A stretch of DNA of 8,396 bases, from positions 1-8,396 of the forward strand of contig JAOMYS010000041.1 of NCBI GenBank assembly GCA_028372485.1. The letters run 5' to 3'. Under the pieces are notes generated by a model, which was not told the DNA's origin, did not search any database, and worked only from the letters and a program-made list of their open reading frames with translations. This document shows, one piece after another, positions 6,993 through 8,396 of the stretch (its first letter is position 1; each line of letters opens with the position of its first letter). A program made the position numbers and the translations under genes. This DNA comes from Rickettsiaceae bacterium (GTDB taxonomy: Bacteria > Pseudomonadota > Alphaproteobacteria > Rickettsiales > Rickettsiaceae).

Positions 6993-7014
6993 GTCATTCC
7001 GCACGTGACTGGCG
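6993..7014 (+). repeat. Degenerate copy of the GTCATYCCG palindromic repeat
   Basis: GTCATTCCG at 6993-7001 is the exact reverse complement of CGGAATGAC at 7178-7186, followed by CACGTGACTGG, which resembles the CGTGAG part of the main element. It appears to be a truncated, diverged copy. The nine-base match is direct; the assignment as an element copy is inference. Confidence 0.45.
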
Positions 7015-7068
7015 TTGCCTGCACTTCTATACTTGTGAAACATTTTTTGTTAGTTCATTTACAAACTT

Positions 7069-7186
7069 GTCATCCCGTAAATTCGAGTACGTGAGTACGA
7101 GGATTATACGGGATCTATAATATGGAGGTTGATTCTGCAGTGATGAGATTCCGTATAGCTCACAAAAAGTTCGCTTACGGAATGAC
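7069..7186. repeat. 118-bp nested palindromic element (MITE/REP-like)
   Basis: The ends are an imperfect inverted repeat: GTCATCCCGTAA (7069-7080) against TTACGGAATGAC (7175-7186), pairing at 11 of 12 positions. An inner pair, TATACGGGATCT (7105-7116) and AGATTCCGTATA (7146-7157), also pairs at 11 of 12. So the right half (7146-7186) is an inverted copy of the left half (7069-7116), with a 29-bp middle. Each half is itself a small palindrome: ATCCCGTA/TACGGGAT (7072-7079 with 7107-7114) and ATTCCGTA/TACGGAAT (7148-7155 with 7176-7183), both perfect over 8 bp. No open reading frame or transposase is present. It resembles the non-coding palindromic repeats of Rickettsiales-like genomes, but the exact family was not identified. 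Confidence 0.7.
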
Positions 7187-7214
7187 AGCGAGCACGAAAT
7201 TCGCTTGTGGAATG
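7158..7214. repeat. Tandem partial duplication of the repeat arm
   Basis: Segment 7170-7184 (TTCGCTTACGGAATG) recurs as 7200-7214 (TTCGCTTGTGGAATG), matching at 13 of 15 positions with a 30-bp period. The upstream parts, GCTCAC plus A-run and GAGCACGAAA, are also related. AGCGA (7187-7191) and TCGCT (7201-7205) can form a small hairpin inside the second copy. This looks like a second diverged arm of the same element placed in tandem. Confidence 0.55.
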
Positions 7215-7270
7215 GTGATGAGGAGTAAAAGTAATGTGCAGCATTGATGGGGGAGGTTTATCACTGGCAT

Positions 7271-7321
7271 AAATTTGAGTACTACTATGTGAGTGTTCTT
7301 TTACCTTGTCATCCGTAAATT
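7271..7321 (+). repeat. Diverged third copy of the palindromic repeat
   Basis: CTTGTCATCCGTAAATT at 7305-7321 repeats CTTGTCATCCCGTAAATT at 7066-7083 with a single one-base deletion. AAATTTGAGTAC at 7271-7282 matches AAATTCGAGTAC at 7079-7090 with one mismatch, and both are followed by GTGAGT (7290-7295 and 7091-7096). The pieces are shuffled relative to the main element, which suggests decay or rearrangement of another copy. Confidence 0.5.
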
Positions 7322-7329
7322 AGTATACT

Positions 7330-7346
7330 TTGATATCTTATATCAA
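7330..7346. repeat. Small perfect AT-rich hairpin
   Basis: TTGATAT (7330-7336) and ATATCAA (7340-7346) form a perfect 7-bp stem with a 3-nt loop. It is about 48 bp beyond the symporter stop, in the correct place for a terminator of that leftward gene. However, on the minus strand the stem is followed by AGTATAC and not by a T run, so I record it as a hairpin only. Confidence 0.35.
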
Positions 7347-7394
7347 CTCTTACTTAACAACCCCCACCACTTGTGAAGAAGAAAAAGCATCACA

Positions 7395-8396
7395 TTAAGT
7401 TTTCTTAGATTCAAGAAGATCTCCATTATCAAGAGAAGAAAGATTTTTCCCTATTCCCAACAAATAGTGGCTTGTCAACATAAAAACCAGATTTACCAAA
7501 GTTGCAAACACAATGGGGTCGGTTGAGATGGCTAAATACTTCCAAATTACTACAAATGTAAGTCCAGCTGCCATACCTATCAATACTGGCGCTTTAGCAA
7601 TACGAACACCAAATATCATCAAACATAAAGAGGGAAAAACTATTGGCACATAGAATGCATTTGCGAATAATATCATATCCAATAAATCCTTTGTTGTTAT
7701 TGCCAGTGCGATAGAAAAAGCACCTACTACGAAAGAAAACCATGTTGCTGCACGCAATTCATATTTTTCATCCATACCAAATGGTTTACACAAGTCATTT
7801 GAAAATAACACAGCAGAAGAATTCATCTTAGAATCTGCGGTAGACATGGCCATAGCCATTATACCTAAAATTAGTAAAATTCTCATCCATCCATAAGCGT
7901 AATTGTCCAATACAAACCCCAAAAGCTGTTGTTTTTCCAGGTTTGGATTTACGCTAAAAATCAAAAAAGGAATCCAAGAAATCACTATCTTAATCACAAG
8001 AACTATGCAAGCTGAAATAGCCCAAGCCTTCTTCGCCTGAGAAATACTAGACCCCATGGCAACTCTTTGAAAATCCGCAGGGTACATAGCTGGTATAATA
8101 AAATATAAAAATAAAGGAATCATTTCTAAGGAAGATGGGTTATGAAAACTTAATACCTTAGATATATCAAATTTTGGCTCAGACAATGCAAGTGAGAGAT
8201 CAAAGCTACCAGAGTAAAGATGACTCCATATCATAAGTCCAACCATAGGAAGTGCCAAGCAAAACGTAAATGACTGAAGTATATCAGTAAAAGTTACTGC
8301 TCTAATTCCACCCATAGCAGAATATACCGTCACTACTACACCAACAATAATTATAGCAACGCTATTAGAAATACCAGAAAAATGAGAAAGAACATT
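7395..8396 (-). CDS. Sodium:solute symporter (SSS family), N-terminus outside the window
   Basis: This is an inner-membrane Na+-coupled uptake transporter of the SSS (PutP/PanF/SGLT) family. The frame stays open from the TAA at 7397-7395 to the right edge, so 333 residues are visible and the N-terminal part is missing; the GTG at 8333 is internal, not a start. Counting from that GTG, GGIRAVTFTDILQSF at 8-22 is the family signature after a helix. AMAMSTADSKMNSSAVLFSNDL at 160-181 carries the Ser-Thr pair (S164, T165) that corresponds to the Na2 sodium site (PutP S340/T341). At least seven or eight hydrophobic segments are seen, near 22-37, 70-84, 107-126, 150-165, 197-213, 218-244, 248-266 and 275-292. 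The hydrophilic tail ends in ESKKT. There is no histidine kinase extension. The substrate cannot be assigned; proline, pantothenate and other small solutes are all possible. Confidence 0.85.
   Translation of the reverse strand, partial: NVLSHFSGISNSVAIIIVGVVVTVYSAMGGIRAVTFTDILQSFTFCLALPMVGLMIWSHLYSGSFDLSLALSEPKFDISKVLSFHNPSSLEMIPLFLYFIIPAMYPADFQRVAMGSSISQAKKAWAISACIVLVIKIVISWIPFLIFSVNPNLEKQQLLGFVLDNYAYGWMRILLILGIMAMAMSTADSKMNSSAVLFSNDLCKPFGMDEKYELRAATWFSFVVGAFSIALAITTKDLLDMILFANAFYVPIVFPSLCLMIFGVRIAKAPVLIGMAAGLTFVVIWKYLAISTDPIVFATLVNLVFMLTSHYLLGIGKNLSSLDNGDLLESKKT

Larger units (their letters stand above)
6958..7394. other. Convergent intergenic region rich in degenerate palindromic repeats
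   Basis: This 437-bp gap lies between the 3' ends of the aminopeptidase gene (rightward) and the symporter gene (leftward). I see no credible coding sequence. The interval 6993-7346 carries several related GTCATYCCG-containing repeats and hairpins, listed separately, and looks more G+C rich than the genes beside it. Its position suggests that it may also serve both flanking genes as a transcript end, but no stem followed directly by a T run was found. Confidence 0.7.

Noticed and set aside
6993..7321. CRISPR array
   Set aside because: The repeats are few, diverged, inverted relative to each other and unevenly spaced; there is no regular spacer pattern and no cas gene.
8331..8333. GTG as the start of the symporter gene
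   Set aside because: The frame stays open for 21 more codons to the window edge with a hydrophobic helix, and the SSS family needs several more N-terminal helices, so this is an internal codon.

Overview
This window looks like ordinary chromosome from an AT-rich bacterium, roughly one-third G+C by eye. The proteins look proteobacterial. The low G+C, the small housekeeping-dominated gene set and a cluster of short GTCATYCCG-type palindromic repeats suggest a host-associated alphaproteobacterium of the Rickettsiales or Holosporales kind. That placement is an inference from style and was not tested by a search.

Layout: a leftward block (39-2172) holds, in transcription order, iscX (Fe-S assembly adaptor), recA (recombinase) and fabG (3-oxoacyl-ACP reductase). 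The gaps are about 117 and 100 bp, so the three need not share one transcript. A 115-118 bp divergent gap separates them from a compact rightward operon (2291-6957): nadC (quinolinate phosphoribosyltransferase), ligA (NAD-dependent DNA ligase) and a large M24B Xaa-Pro aminopeptidase. nadC and ligA overlap by 4 bp (ATGA), and ligA and the aminopeptidase abut with no gap. The operon joins a step of de novo NAD synthesis to an enzyme that consumes NAD. Two genes from the end of the window is a convergent 437-bp gap (6958-7394) filled with degenerate palindromic repeats. Beyond it lies the C-terminal two-thirds or so of a leftward sodium:solute symporter that runs off the right edge.

Starts: the start codons of fabG (GTG) and iscX (ATG one codon inside a GTG) are set by visible Shine-Dalgarno sequences. 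nadC has no convincing Shine-Dalgarno.

No tRNA, rRNA, CRISPR array, transposase or phage gene was seen. Bases 1-38, downstream of fabG, hold nothing recognisable. I found no clear sign of a new multi-gene system. The most notable items are the nested palindromic repeat cluster at 6993-7346, an iscX gene lying outside any isc operon, a RecA without the usual acidic C-terminal tail, and two overlapping hairpins in the recA leader.
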